Below, piece after piece: positions 25,401 to 38,424 of a DNA stretch of 64,000 nucleotides; the first letter of the stretch is position 1; every line of letters starts with the position of its first letter. Position numbers and translations under genes: made by a program. Under the pieces are notes generated by a model. That model was not told the DNA's origin and searched no databases. It saw only the letters and a list, made by a program, of their open reading frames with translations. The DNA lies in NCBI GenBank assembly GCA_030770545.1, contig JAUCMP010000028.1, positions 11,117,501 through 11,181,500 on the forward strand. Direction: 5' to 3'. Source of the DNA: Macropodus opercularis. Its lineage: Eukaryota > Chordata > Actinopteri > Anabantiformes > Osphronemidae.

Positions 25401-27839
25401 ACATTGCAAAAACGCTTAGAATGGCCTGTTCTGTGCATTTTAGACCTTAATAAAACTACTTTGAACAAAGTGATTTAAATGCATTTTAAAGGTGTTTGCC
25501 TTCTTCAAGGATGTATTTGGATCATATCTAGCACAAAAACTTCATTGCCATTGCTTGCATTAAGATGCAACAGCTTAAAGAAATACTGAGGCTGGAAACA
25601 GTGCAAAAACGCTTAGAATGGCCTGTTCTGTGCATTTCAGACCAAAAGAACACTACTTTGAACAAAGTGATTTAAATGCATTTTAAAGGTGTTTGCCAGC
25701 TTCAGGGATGTATTTGGATCATATCTAGCACAAAAACTTTATTGCCATTGCTTGCATTAAGAAACAGCTGCTTAAAGCATCACTGAGGCTGTAAACAGTG
25801 CAAAAACGCTTAGAATGGCCTGTTCTGTGCATTTCAGACCTTAATAAAACTACTTTGAACAAAGTGATTTAAATGCATTTTAAAGGTGTTTGCCTGCTTC
25901 AGGGATGTATTTGGATCATATCTAGCACAAAAACTTCATCGCCATTGCTTGCATTAAGAAACAGCAGCTTAAAGCATCACTGAGGCTGCAAACAGTGCGA
26001 AAACGCTTAATGGCCTATTCTGTGCATTTCAGACCAAAAGAACACTACTTTAAACAAAGTGATTCAAATGCATTTTAAAGGTATTTGCCTTCTTCAGGGA
26101 TGTATTTGGATCATATCTAGCACAAAAACTTTATTGCCATTGCTTGCATTAGGAAACAGCAGCTTAAAGAAATACTGAGGCTGGAAACAGTGCGAAAACG
26201 CTTAATGGCCTATTCTGTGCATTTCAGACCAAAAGAACAATACTTTGAACAAAGTGATTTAAATGCATTTTAAAGGTGTTTGCCTGCATCAGGGATGTAT
26301 TTGGATCATATCTAGCACAAAAACTTTATTGCCATTGCTTGCATTAAGAAACCGCAGCTTAAAGCATCACTGAGGCTGGAAACAGTGCGAAAACGCTTAG
26401 AATGGCCTGTTCTGTGCATTTCAGACCTTAATAAAACTACTTTGAACAAAGTGATTTAAATGCATTTTAAAGGTGTTTGCCTGCTTCAGGGATGTATTTG
26501 GATCATATCTAGCACAAAAACTTCATCGCCATTGCTTGCATTAAGAAACAGCAGCTTAAAGCATCACTGAGGCTGGAAACAGTGCAAAAACGCTTAATGG
26601 CCTGTTCTGTGCATTTCAGACCAAAAGAACACTACTTTGAACAAAGTGATTTAAATGCATTTTAAAGGTGTTTGCCAGCTTCAGGGATGTATTTGGATCA
26701 TATCTAGCACAAAAACTTTATTGCCATTGCTTGCATTAAGAAACAGCAGCTTAAAGCATAACTGAGGCTGTAAACAGTGCGAAAACGCTTAGAATGGCCT
26801 GTTCTGTGCATTTTAGACCAAAAGATCAATACTTTGAACAAAGTGATTTAAATGCATTTTAAAGGTGTTTGCCTGCTTCAGGGATGTATTTGGATCATAT
26901 CTAGCACAAAAACTTCATCGCCATTGCTTCCATTGAGAAAAAGCAGCTTAAAGAAATGCTGAGGCTGGAAACAGTGCAAAAACGCTTAATGGCCTGTTCT
27001 GTGCATTTCAGACCAAAAGAACAATACTTTGAACAAAGTAATTTAAATGCATTTTAAAGGTGATTGCCTTCTTCAGGGATGTATTTGGATCATATCTAGC
27101 ACAAAAACTTTATTGCCATTGCTTGCATTAAGAAACAGCAGCTTAAAGCATCACTGAGGCTGGAAACAGTTGAAGAACGCTTAGAATGGCCTGTTCTGTG
27201 CTTTTTTGACCAAAAGAACACTAATTTGATCAAAGTGATTTCAATGCATTTTAAAGGTGTTTGCCTTCTTCAGGGATGTATTTGGATCATATCTAGCACA
27301 GAAACTTTATTACCATTGTTTGCATTAAGAAACAGCAGCTTAAAGCATCACTGAGGCTGAAAACAGTGCGAAAACGCTTAGAATGGCCTGTTCTGTGCAT
27401 TTCAGACCAAAAGAACACTACTTTGAACAAAGTTATTTAAATGCATTTTAAAGGTGTTTGCCTGCTTCAGGGATGTATTTGGATCATATCTAGCACAAAA
27501 ACTTTATTGCCATTGCTTGCATTAAGAAACAGCAGCTTAAAGCATCACTGAGGCTGGAAACATTGCAAAAACGCTTAGAATGGCCTGTTCTGTGCATTTT
27601 AGACCTTAATAAAACTACTTTGAACAAAGTGATTTAAATGCATTTTAAAGGTGTTTGCCTTCTTCAAGGATGTATTTGGATCATATCTAGCACAAAAACT
27701 TCATTGCCATTGCTTGCATTAAGATGCAACAGCTTAAAGAAATACTGAGGCTGGAAACAGTGCAAAAACGCTTAGAATGGCCTGTTCTGTGCATTTTAGA
27801 CCAAAAGATCAATACTTTGAACAAAGTGATTTAAATGCA

Positions 27840-29390
27840 TTTTAAAGGTGTTTGCCTGCTTCAGGGATGTATTTGGATCATATCTAGCACAAAAACTTCA
27901 TCGCCATTGCTTCCATTGAGAAAAAGCAGCTTAAAGAAATGCTGAGGCTGGAAACAGTGCAAAAACGCTTAATGGCCTGTTCTGTGCATTTCAGACCAAA
28001 AGAACAATACTTTGAACAAAGTAATTTAAATGCATTTTAAAGGTGATTGCCTTCTTCAGGGATGTATTTGGATCATATCTAGCACAAAAACTTTATTGCC
28101 ATTGCTTGCATTAAGAAACAGCAGCTTAAAGCATCACTGAGGCTGGAAACAGTTGAAAAACGCTTAGAATGGCCTGTTCTGTGCTTTTTTGACCAAAAGA
28201 ACACTAATTTGATCAAAGTGATTTCAATGCATTTTAAAGGTGTTTGCCAGCTTCAGGGATGTATTTGGATCATATCTAGCACAAAAACTTCATTGCCATT
28301 GCTTGCATTAAGAAAAAGCAGCTTAAAGCATCACTGAGGCTGGAAACAGTGCAAAAACGCTTAATGGCCTGTTCTGTGCATTTCAGACCAAAAGAACACT
28401 ACTTTGAACAAAGTTATTTAAATGCATTTTAAAGGTGTTTGCCTGCTTCAGGGATGTATTTGGATCATATCTAGCACAAAAACTTTATTGCCATTGCTTG
28501 CATTAAGAAACAGCAGCTTAAAGCATCACTGAGGCTGGAAACATTGCAAAAACGCTTAGAATGGCCTGTTCTGTGCATTTTAGACCTTAATAAAACTACT
28601 TTGAACAAAGTGATTTAAATGCATTTTAAAGGTGTTTGCCTTCTTCAAGGATGTATTTGGATCATATCTAGCACAAAAACTTCATTGCCATTGCTTGCAT
28701 TAAGATGCAACAGCTTAAAGAAATACTGAGGCTGGAAACAGTGCAAAAACGCTTAGAATGGCCTGTTCTGTGCATTTTAGACCAAAAGATCAATACTTTG
28801 AACAAAGTGATTTAAATGCATTTTAAAGGTGTTTGCCTGCTTCAGGGATGTATTTGGATCATATCTAGCACAAAAACTTCATCGCCATTGCTTCCATTGA
28901 GAAAAAGCAGCTTAAAGAAATGCTGAGGCTGGAAACAGTGCAAAAACGCTTAATGGCCTGTTCTGTGCATTTCAGACCAAAAGAACAATACTTTGAACAA
29001 AGTAATTTAAATGCATTTTAAAGGTGATTGCCTTCTTCAGGGATGTATTTGGATCATATCTAGCACAAAAACTTTATTGCCATTGCTTGCATTAAGAAAC
29101 AGCAGCTTAAAGCATCACTGAGGCTGGAAACAGTTGAAAAACGCTTAGAATGGCCTGTTCTGTGCTTTTTTGACCAAAAGAACACTAATTTGATCAAAGT
29201 GATTTCAATGCATTTTAAAGGTGTTTGCCAGCTTCAGGGATGTATTTGGATCATATCTAGCACAAAAACTTCATTGCCATTGCTTGCATTAAGAAAAAGC
29301 AGCTTAAAGCATCACTGAGGCTGGAAACAGTGCAAAAACGCTTAATGGCCTGTTCTGTGCATTTCAGACCAAAAGAACACTACTTTGAAC
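27840..29390. repeat. Five-monomer (981 bp) tandem duplication in the second 5 kb version
   Basis: The D-type tag GTTGAAAAACGC is at 28152 and 29133, 981 bases apart, and the units around it (AACATTGC, AAGATGCAACAGC, GCTTCCATTGAGAAAAAGC, D type, AAGAAAAAGCAGC) recur in the same order. The equivalent part of the first version (around 24029) has this group once. The extra five units explain part of the register shift between versions. Confidence 0.8.
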
Positions 29391-32300
29391 AAAGTGATTT
29401 AAATGCATTTTAAAGGTGTTTGCCAGCTTCAGGGATGTATTTGGATCATATCTAGCACAAAAACTTTATTGCCATTGCTTGCATTAAGAAACAGCAGCTT
29501 AAAGCATAACTGAGGCTGTAAACAGTGCGAAAACGCTTAGAATGGCCTGTTCTGTGCATTTTAGACCAAAAGATCAATACTTTGAACAAAGTGATTTAAA
29601 TGCATTTTAAAGGTGTTTGCCTGCTTCAGGGATGTATTTGGATCATATCTAGCACAAAAACTTCATCGCCATTGCTTCCATTGAGAAAAAGCAGCTTAAA
29701 GAAATACTGAGGCAGAAAACAGTGCAAAAACGCTTAATGGCCTGTTCTGTGCATTTCAGACCAAAAGAACACTACTTTGAACAAAGTTATTTAAATGCAT
29801 TTTAAAGGTGTTTGCCTGCTTCAGGGATGTATTTGGATCATATCTAGCACAAAAACTTTATTGCCATTGCTTGCATTAAGAAACAGCAGCTTAAAGCATC
29901 ACTGAGGCTGGAAACATTGCAAAAACGCTTAGAATGGCCTGTTCTGTGCATTTTAGACCTTAATAAAACTACTTTGAACAAAGTGATTTAAATGCATTTT
30001 AAAGGTGTTTGCCTTCTTCAAGGATGTATTTGGATCATATCTAGCACAAAAACTTCATTGCCATTGCTTGCATTAAGATGCAACAGCTTAAAGCATCACT
30101 GAGGCTGTAAACAGTGCGAAAACGCTTAGAATGGCCTGTTCTGTGCGATTCAGACCTTAATAAAACTACTTTGAACAAAGTGATTTAAATGCATTTTAAA
30201 GGTGTTTGCCTGCTTCGGGGATGTATTTGGATCATATCTAGCACAAAAACTTCATCGCCATTACTTGCATTAAGAAACAGCAGCTTAAAGCATCACTGAG
30301 GCTGTAAACAGTGCGAAAACGCTTAGAATGGCCTGTTCTGTGCATTTTAGACCAAAAGATCAATACTTTGAACAAAGTGATTCAAATGCATTTTAAAGGT
30401 GTTTGCCTTCTTCAAGGATGTATTTGGATCATATCTAGCACAAAAACTTCATCGCCATTGCTTGCATTAAGAAACAGCAGCTTAAAGCATCACTGAGGCT
30501 GGAAACATTGCAAAAACGCTTAGAATGGCCTGTTCTGTGCATTTTAGACCTTAATAAAACTACTTTGAACAAAGTGATTTAAATGCATTTTAAAGGTGTT
30601 TGCCTTCTTCAAGGATGTATTTGGATCATATCTAGCACAAAAACTTCATTGCCATTGCTTGCATTAAGATGCAACAGCTTAAAGAAATACTGAGGCTGGA
30701 AACAGTGCAAAAACGCTTAGAATGGCCTGTTCTGTGCATTTCAGACCAAAAGAACACTACTTTGAACAAAGTGATTTAAATGCATTTTAAAGGTGTTTGC
30801 CAGGTTCAGGGATGTATTTGGATCATATCTAGCACAAAAACTTTATTGCCATTGCTTGCATTAAGAAACAGCTGCTTAAAGCATCACTGAGGCTGTAAAC
30901 AGTGCAAAAACGCTTAGAATGGCCTGTTCTGTGCATTTCAGACCAAAAGAACACTACTTTAAACAAAGTGATTCAAATGCATTTTAAAGGTATTTGCCTT
31001 CTTCAGGGATGTATTTGGATCATATCTAGCACAAAAACTTTATTGCCGTTGCTTGCATTAGGAAACAGCAGCTTAAAGAAATACTGAGGCTGGAAACAGT
31101 GCGAAAACGCTTAATGGCCTGTTCTGTGCATTTCAGACCAAAAGAACACTACTTTGAACAAAGTGATTTAAATGCATTTTAAAGGTGTTTGCCAGCTTCA
31201 GGGATGTATTTGGATCATATCTAGCACAAAAACTTTATTGCCATTGCTTGCATTAAGAAACAGCTGCTTAAAGCATCACTGAGGCTGTAAACAGTGCAAA
31301 AACGCTTAGAATGGCCTGTTCTGTGCATTTCAGACCTTAATAAAACTACTTTGAACAAAGTGATTTAAATGCATTTTAAAGGTGTTTGCCTGCTTCAGGG
31401 ATGTATTTGGATCATATCTAGCACAAAAACTTCATCGCCATTGCTTGCATTAAGAAACAGCAGCTTAAAGCATCACTGAGGCTGTAAACAGTGCGAAAAC
31501 GCTTAATGGCCTATTCTGTGCATTTCAGACCAAAAGAACACTACTTTAAACAAAGTGATTCAAATGCATTTTAAAGGTATTTGCCTTCTTCAGGGATGTA
31601 TTTGGATCATATCTAGCACAAAAACTTTATTGCCATTGCTTGCATTAGGAAACAGCAGCTTAAAGAAATACTGAGGCTGGAAACAGTGCGAAAACGCTTA
31701 ATGGCCTATTCTGTGCATTTCAGACCAAAAGAACAATACTTTGAACAAAGTGATTTAAATGCATTTTAAAGGTGTTTGCCTGCATCAGGGATGTATTTGG
31801 ATCATATCTAGCACAAAAACTTTATTGCCATTGCTTGCATTAAGAAACCGCAGCTTAAAGCATCACTGAGGCTGGAAACAGTGCGAAAACGCTTAGAATG
31901 GCCTGTTCTGTGCATTTCAGACCTTAATAAAACTACTTTGAACAAAGTGATTTAAATGCATTTTAAAGGTGTTTGCCTGCTTCAGGGATGTATTTGGATC
32001 ATATCTAGCACAAAAACTTCATCGCCATTGCTTGCATTAAGAAACAGCAGCTTAAAGCATCACTGAGGCTGGAAACAGTGCAAAAACGCTTAATGGCCTG
32101 TTCTGTGCATTTCAGACCAAAAGAACACTACTTTGAACAAAGTGATTTAAATGCATTTTAAAGGTGTTTGCCAGCTTCAGGGATGTATTTGGATCATATC
32201 TAGCACAAAAACTTTATTGCCATTGCTTGCATTAAGAAACAGCAGCTTAAAGCATAACTGAGGCTGTAAACAGTGCGAAAACGCTTAGAATGGCCTGTTC

Positions 32301-33599
32301 TGTTCATTTTAGACCAAAAGATCAATACTTTGAACAAAGTGATTTAAATGCATTTTAAAGGTGTTTGCCTGCTTCAGGGATGTATTTGGATCATATCTAG
32401 CACAAAAACTTCATCGCCATTGCTTCCATTGAGAAAAAGCAGCTTAAAGAAATGCTGAGGCTGGAAACAGTGCAAAAACGCTTAATGGCCTGTTCTGTGC
32501 ATTTCAGACCAAAAGAACAATACTTTGAACAAAGTAATTTAAATGCATTTTAAAGGTGATTGCCTTCTTCAGGGATGTATTTGGATCATATCTAGCACAA
32601 AAACTTTATTGCCATTGCTTGCATTAAGAAACAGCAGCTTAAAGCATCACTGAGGCTGGAAACAGTTGAAGAACGCTTAGAATGGCCTGTTCTGTGCTTT
32701 TTTGACCAAAAGAACACTAATTTGATCAAAGTGATTTCAATGCATTTTAAAGGTGTTTGCCTTCTTCAGGGATGTATTTGGATCATATCTAGCACAGAAA
32801 CTTTATTACCATTGTTTGCATTAAGAAACAGCAGCTTAAAGCATCACTGAGGCTGAAAACAGTGCGAAAACGCTTAGAATGGCCTGTTCTGTGCATTTCA
32901 GACCAAAAGAACACTACTTTGAACAAAGTTATTTAAATGCATTTTAAAGGTGTTTGCCTGCTTCAGGGATGTATTTGGATCATATCTAGCACAAAAACTT
33001 TATTGCCATTGCTTGCATTAAGAAACAGCAGCTTAAAGCATCACTGAGGCTGGAAACATTGCAAAAACGCTTAGAATGGCCTGTTCTGTGCATTTTAGAC
33101 CTTAATAAAACTACTTTGAACAAAGTGATTTAAATGCATTTTAAAGGTGTTTGCCTTCTTCAAGGATGTATTTGGATCATATCTAGCACAAAAACTTCAT
33201 TGCCATTGCTTGCATTAAGATGCAACAGCTTAAAGAAATACTGAGGCTGGAAACAGTGCAAAAACGCTTAGAATGGCCTGTTCTGTGCATTTTAGACCAA
33301 AAGATCAATACTTTGAACAAAGTGATTTAAATGCATTTTAAAGGTGTTTGCCTGCTTCAGGGATGTATTTGGATCATATCTAGCACAAAAACTTCATCGC
33401 CATTGCTTCCATTGAGAAAAAGCAGCTTAAAGAAATGCTGAGGCTGGAAACAGTGCAAAAACGCTTAATGGCCTGTTCTGTGCATTTCAGACCAAAAGAA
33501 CAATACTTTGAACAAAGTAATTTAAATGCATTTTAAAGGTGATTGCCTTCTTCAGGGATGTATTTGGATCATATCTAGCACAAAAACTTTATTGCCATT

Positions 33600-33720
33600 G
33601 CTTGCATTAAGAAAAAGCAGCTTAAAGCATCACTGAGGCTGGAAACAGTGCAAAAACGCTTAATGGCCTGTTCTGTGCTTTTTTGACCAAAAGAACACTA
33701 ATTTGATCAAAGTGATTTCA
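33600..33720. repeat. Mosaic D-type monomer
   Basis: By offset this unit should match the D-type unit at 28104-28224, and its right half does (TTTTTTGACC, CTAATTTGATC, GATTTCAATGC). Its left part instead reads AAGAAAAAGCAGC, CAGTGCAAAAACGC and CTTAATGG, as in the ordinary unit one position downstream (33800-33870). Flanking units on both sides keep the expected order. A short non-reciprocal transfer of roughly 60 bases explains this more simply than a crossover. Confidence 0.65.
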
Positions 33721-36700
33721 ATGCATTTTAAAGGTGTTTGCCAGCTTCAGGGATGTATTTGGATCATATCTAGCACAAAAACTTCATTGCCATTGCTTGC
33801 ATTAAGAAAAAGCAGCTTAAAGCATCACTGAGGCTGGAAACAGTGCAAAAACGCTTAATGGCCTGTTCTGTGCATTTCAGACCAAAAGAACACTACTTTG
33901 AACAAAGTGATTTAAATGCATTTTAAAGGTGTTTGCCAGCTTCAGGGATGTATTTGGATCATATCTAGCACAAAAACTTTATTGCCATTGCTTGCATTAA
34001 GAAACAGCAGCTTAAAGCATAACTGAGGCTGTAAACAGTGCGAAAACGCTTAGAATGGCCTGTTCTGTGCATTTTAGACCAAAAGATCAATACTTTGAAC
34101 AAAGTGATTTAAATGCATTTTAAAGGTGTTTGCCTGCTTCAGGGATGTATTTGGATCATATCTAGCACAAAAACTTCATCGCCATTGCTTCCATTGAGAA
34201 AAAGCAGCTTAAAGAAATACTGAGGCAGAAAACAGTGCAAAAACGCTTAATGGCCTGTTCTGTGCATTTCAGACCAAAAGAACACTACTTTGAACAAAGT
34301 TATTTAAATGCATTTTAAAGGTGTTTGCCTGCTTCAGGGATGTATTTGGATCATATCTAGCACAAAAACTTTATTGCCATTGCTTGCATTAAGAAACAGC
34401 AGCTTAAAGCATCACTGAGGCTGGAAACATTGCAAAAACGCTTAGAATGGCCTGTTCTGTGCATTTTAGACCTTAATAAAACTACTTTGAACAAAGTGAT
34501 TTAAATGCATTTTAAAGGTGTTTGCCTTCTTCAAGGATGTATTTGGATCATATCTAGCACAAAAACTTCATTGCCATTGCTTGCATTAAGATGCAACAGC
34601 TTAAATAAATACTGAGGCTGGAAACAGTGCAAAAACGCTTAGAATGGCCTGTTCTGTGCATTTCAGACCAAAAGAACACTACTTTGAACAAAGTGATTTA
34701 AATGCATTTTAAAGGTGTTTGCCAGCTTCAGGGATGTATTTGGATCATATCTAGCACAAAAACTTTATTGCCATTGCTTGCATTAAGAAACAGCTGCTTA
34801 AAGCATCACTGAGGCTGTAAACAGTGCAAAAACGCTTAGAATGGCCTGTTCTGTGCATTTCAGACCTTAATAAAACTACTTTGAACAAAGTGATTTAAAT
34901 GCATTTTAAAGGTGTTTGCCTGCTTCAGGGATGTATTTGGATCATATCTAGCACAAAAACTTCATCGCCATTGCTTGCATTAAGATGCAACAGCTTAAAG
35001 AAATACTGAGGCTGGAAACAGTGCAAAAACGCTTAGAATGGCCTGTTCTGTGCATTTCAGACCAAAAGAACACTACTTTGAACAAAGTGATTTAAATGCA
35101 TTTTAAAGGTGTTTGCCTGCTTCAGGGATGTATTTGGATCATATCTAGCACAAAAACTTTATTGCCATTGCTTGCATTAAGAAACAGCAGCTTAAAGCAT
35201 CACTGAGGCTAAAAACAGTGCGAAAACGCTTAGAATGGCCTGTTCTGTGCGATTCAGACCTTAATAAAACTACTTTGAACAAAGTGATTTAAATGCATTT
35301 TAAAGGTGTTTGCCTGCTTCGGGGATGTATTTGGATCATATCTAGCACAAAAACTTCATCGCCATTACTTGCATTAAGAAACAGCAGCTTAAAGCATCAC
35401 TGAGGCTGTAAACAGTGCGAAAACGCTTAGAATGGCCTGTTCTGTGCATTTTAGACCTTAATAAAACTACTTTGAACAAAGTGATTTAAATGCATTTTAA
35501 AGGTGTTTGCCTTCTTCAAGGATGTATTTGGATCATATCTAGCACAAAAACTTCATTGCCATTGCTTGCATTAAGATGCAACAGCTTAAAGAAATACTGA
35601 GGCTGGAAACAGTGCAAAAACGCTTAGAATGGCCTGTTCTGTGCATTTCAGACCAAAAGAACACTACTTTGAACAAAGTGATTTAAATGCATTTTAAAGG
35701 TGTTTGCCAGCTTCAGGGATGTATTTGGATCATATCTAGCACAAAAACTTTATTGCCATTGCTTACATTAAGAAACAGCTGCTTAAAGCATCACTGAAGC
35801 TGTAAACAGTGCAAAAACGCTTAGAATGGCCTGTTCTGTGCATTTCAGACCAAAAGAACACTACTTTAAACAAAGTGATTCAAATGCATTTTAAAGGTAT
35901 TTGCCTTCTTCAGGGATGTATTTGGATCATATCTAGCACAAAAACTTTATTGCCATTGCTTGCATTAGGAAACAGCAGCTTAAAGAAATACTGAGGCTGG
36001 AAACAGTGCGAAAACGCTTAATGGCCTATTCTGTGCATTTCAGACCAAAAGAACAATACTTTGAACAAAGTGATTTAAATGCATTTTAAAGGTGTTTGCC
36101 TGCATCAGGGATGTATTTGGATCATATCTAGCACAAAAACTTTATTGCCATTGCTTGCATTAAGAAACCGCAGCTTAAAGCATCACTGAGGCTGGAAACA
36201 GTGCGAAAACGCTTAGAATGGCCTGTTCTGTGCATTTCAGACCTTAATAAAACTACTTTGAACAAAGTGATTTAAATGCATTTTAAAGGTGTTTGCCTGC
36301 TTCAGGGATGTATTTGGATCATATCTAGCACAAAAACTTCATCGCCATTGCTTGCATTAAGAAACAGCAGCTTAAAGCATCACTGAGGCTGGAAACAGTG
36401 CAAAAACGCTTAATGGCCTGTTCTGTGCATTTCAGACCAAAAGAACACTACTTTGAACAAAGTGATTTAAATGCATTTTAAAGGTGTTTGCCAGCTTCAG
36501 GGATGTATTTGGATCATATCTAGCACAAAAACTTTATTGCCATTGCTTGCATTAAGAAACAGCTGCTTAAAGCATCACTGAGGCTGTAAACAGTGCAAAA
36601 ACGCTTAGAATGGCCTGTTCTGTGCATTTCAGACCTTAATAAAACTACTTTGAACAAAGTGATTTAAATGCATTTTAAAGGTGTTTGCCTGCTTCAGGGA

Positions 36701-38424
36701 TGTATTTGGATCATATCTAGCACAAAAACTTCATCGCCATTGCTTGCATTAAGAAACAGCAGCTTAAAGCATCACTGAGGCTGTAAACAGTGCGAAAACG
36801 CTTAATGGCCTATTCTGTGCATTTCAGACCAAAAGAACACTACTTTAAACAAAGTGATTCAAATGCATTTTAAAGGTATTTGCCTTCTTCAGGGATGTAT
36901 TTGGATCATATCTAGCACAAAAACTTTATTGCCATTGCTTGCATTAGGAAACAGCAGCTTAAAGAAATACTGAGGCTGGAAACAGTGCGAAAACGCTTAA
37001 TGGCCTATTCTGTGCATTTCAGACCAAAAGAACAATACTTTGAACAAAGTGATTTAAATGCATTTTAAAGGTGTTTGCCTGCATCAGGGATGTATTTGGA
37101 TCATATCTAGCACAAAAACTTTATTGCCATTGCTTGCATTAAGAAACCGCAGCTTAAAGCATCACTGAGGCTGGAAACAGTGCGAAAACGCTTAGAATGG
37201 CCTGTTCTGTGCATTTCAGACCTTAATAAAACTACTTTGAACAAAGTGATTTAAATGCATTTTAAAGGTGTTTGCCTGCTTCAGGGATGTATTTGGATCA
37301 TATCTAGCACAAAAACTTCATCGCCATTGCTTGCATTAAGAAACAGCAGCTTAAAGCATCACTGAGGCTGGAAACAGTGCAAAAACGCTTAATGGCCTGT
37401 TCTGTGCATTTCAGACCAAAAGAACACTACTTTGAACAAAGTGATTTAAATGCATTTTAAAGGTGTTCGCCAGCTTCAGGGATGTATTTGGATCATATCT
37501 AGCACAAAAACTTTATTGCCATTGCTTGCATTAAGAAACAGCAGCTTAAAGCATAACTGAGGCTGTAAACAGTGCGAAAACGCTTAGAATGGCCTGTTCT
37601 GTGCATTTCAGACCAAAAGATCAATACTTTGAACAAAGTGATTTAAATGCATTTTAAAGGTGTTTGCCTGCTTCAGGGATGTATTTGGATCATATCTAGC
37701 ACAAAAACTTCATCGCCATTGCTTCCATTGAGAAAAAGCAGCTTAAAGAAATGCTGAGGCTGGAAACAGTGCAAAAACGCTTAATGGCCTGTTCTGTGCA
37801 TTTCAGACCAAAAGAACAATACTTTGAACAAAGTAATTTAAATGCATTTTAAAGGTGATTGCCTTCTTCAGGGATGTATTTGGATCATATCTAGCACAAA
37901 AACTTTATTGCCATTGCTTGCATTAAGAAACAGCAGCTTAAAGCATCACTGAGGCTGGAAACAGTTGAAGAACGCTTAGAATGGCCTGTTCTGTGCTTTT
38001 TTGACCAAAAGAACACTAATTTGATCAAAGTGATTTCAATGCATTTTAAAGGTGTTTGCCTTCTTCAGGGATGTATTTGGATCATATCTAGCACAGAAAC
38101 TTTATTACCATTGTTTGCATTAAGAAACAGCAGCTTAAAGCATCACTGAGGCTGAAAAACAGTGCGAAAACGCTTAGAATGGCCTGTTCTGTGCATTTCA
38201 GACCAAAAGAACACTACTTTGAACAAAGTTATTTAAATGCATTTTAAAGGTGTTTGCCTGCTTCAGGGATGTATTTGGATCATATCTAGCACAAAAACTT
38301 CATCGCCATTGCTTGCATTAAGAAACAGCAGCTTAAAGCATCACTGAGGCTGGAAACAGTGCAAAAACGCTTAATGGCCTGTTCTGTGCATTTCAGACCA
38401 AAAGAACACTACTTTGAACAAAGT

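Larger units (their letters stand above)
20134..38300. repeat. Long higher-order repeat, about 5 kb (25-26 monomers), four versions
   Basis: The rare variant GTGCGATTCAG replaces GTGCATTTCAG at 20134, 25041, 30145 and 35249, giving gaps of 4907, 5104 and 5104 bases (25, 26 and 26 units). It is always followed by CTTCGGGGATG and CATTACTTGC. Between tags the versions share long runs but shift register: about 21500-24290 matches 25623-28413 at 4123; 24290-25836 matches 29395-30940 at 5104; 25.84-27.9 kb matches about 31.3-33.4 kb at 5496; 31104-33000 matches about 36403-38300 at 5299. The shifts are whole numbers of monomers, so the versions differ by internal gains or losses. Confidence 0.85.

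Noticed and set aside
2236..35994. Fourteen open frames of 61 codons, one per monomer, with nearly the same translation (starts MQKRLEW or MRKRLEW)
   Set aside because: They start at GTG, not ATG, and open only where TTTAAATGC has changed to TTCAAATGC or TTTCAATGC, which removes a TAA stop, in units that also keep the GA of GCTTAGAATGG. The unit length is not a multiple of three and the frame closes in the next unit. They are chance by-products of satellite variants, not genes.
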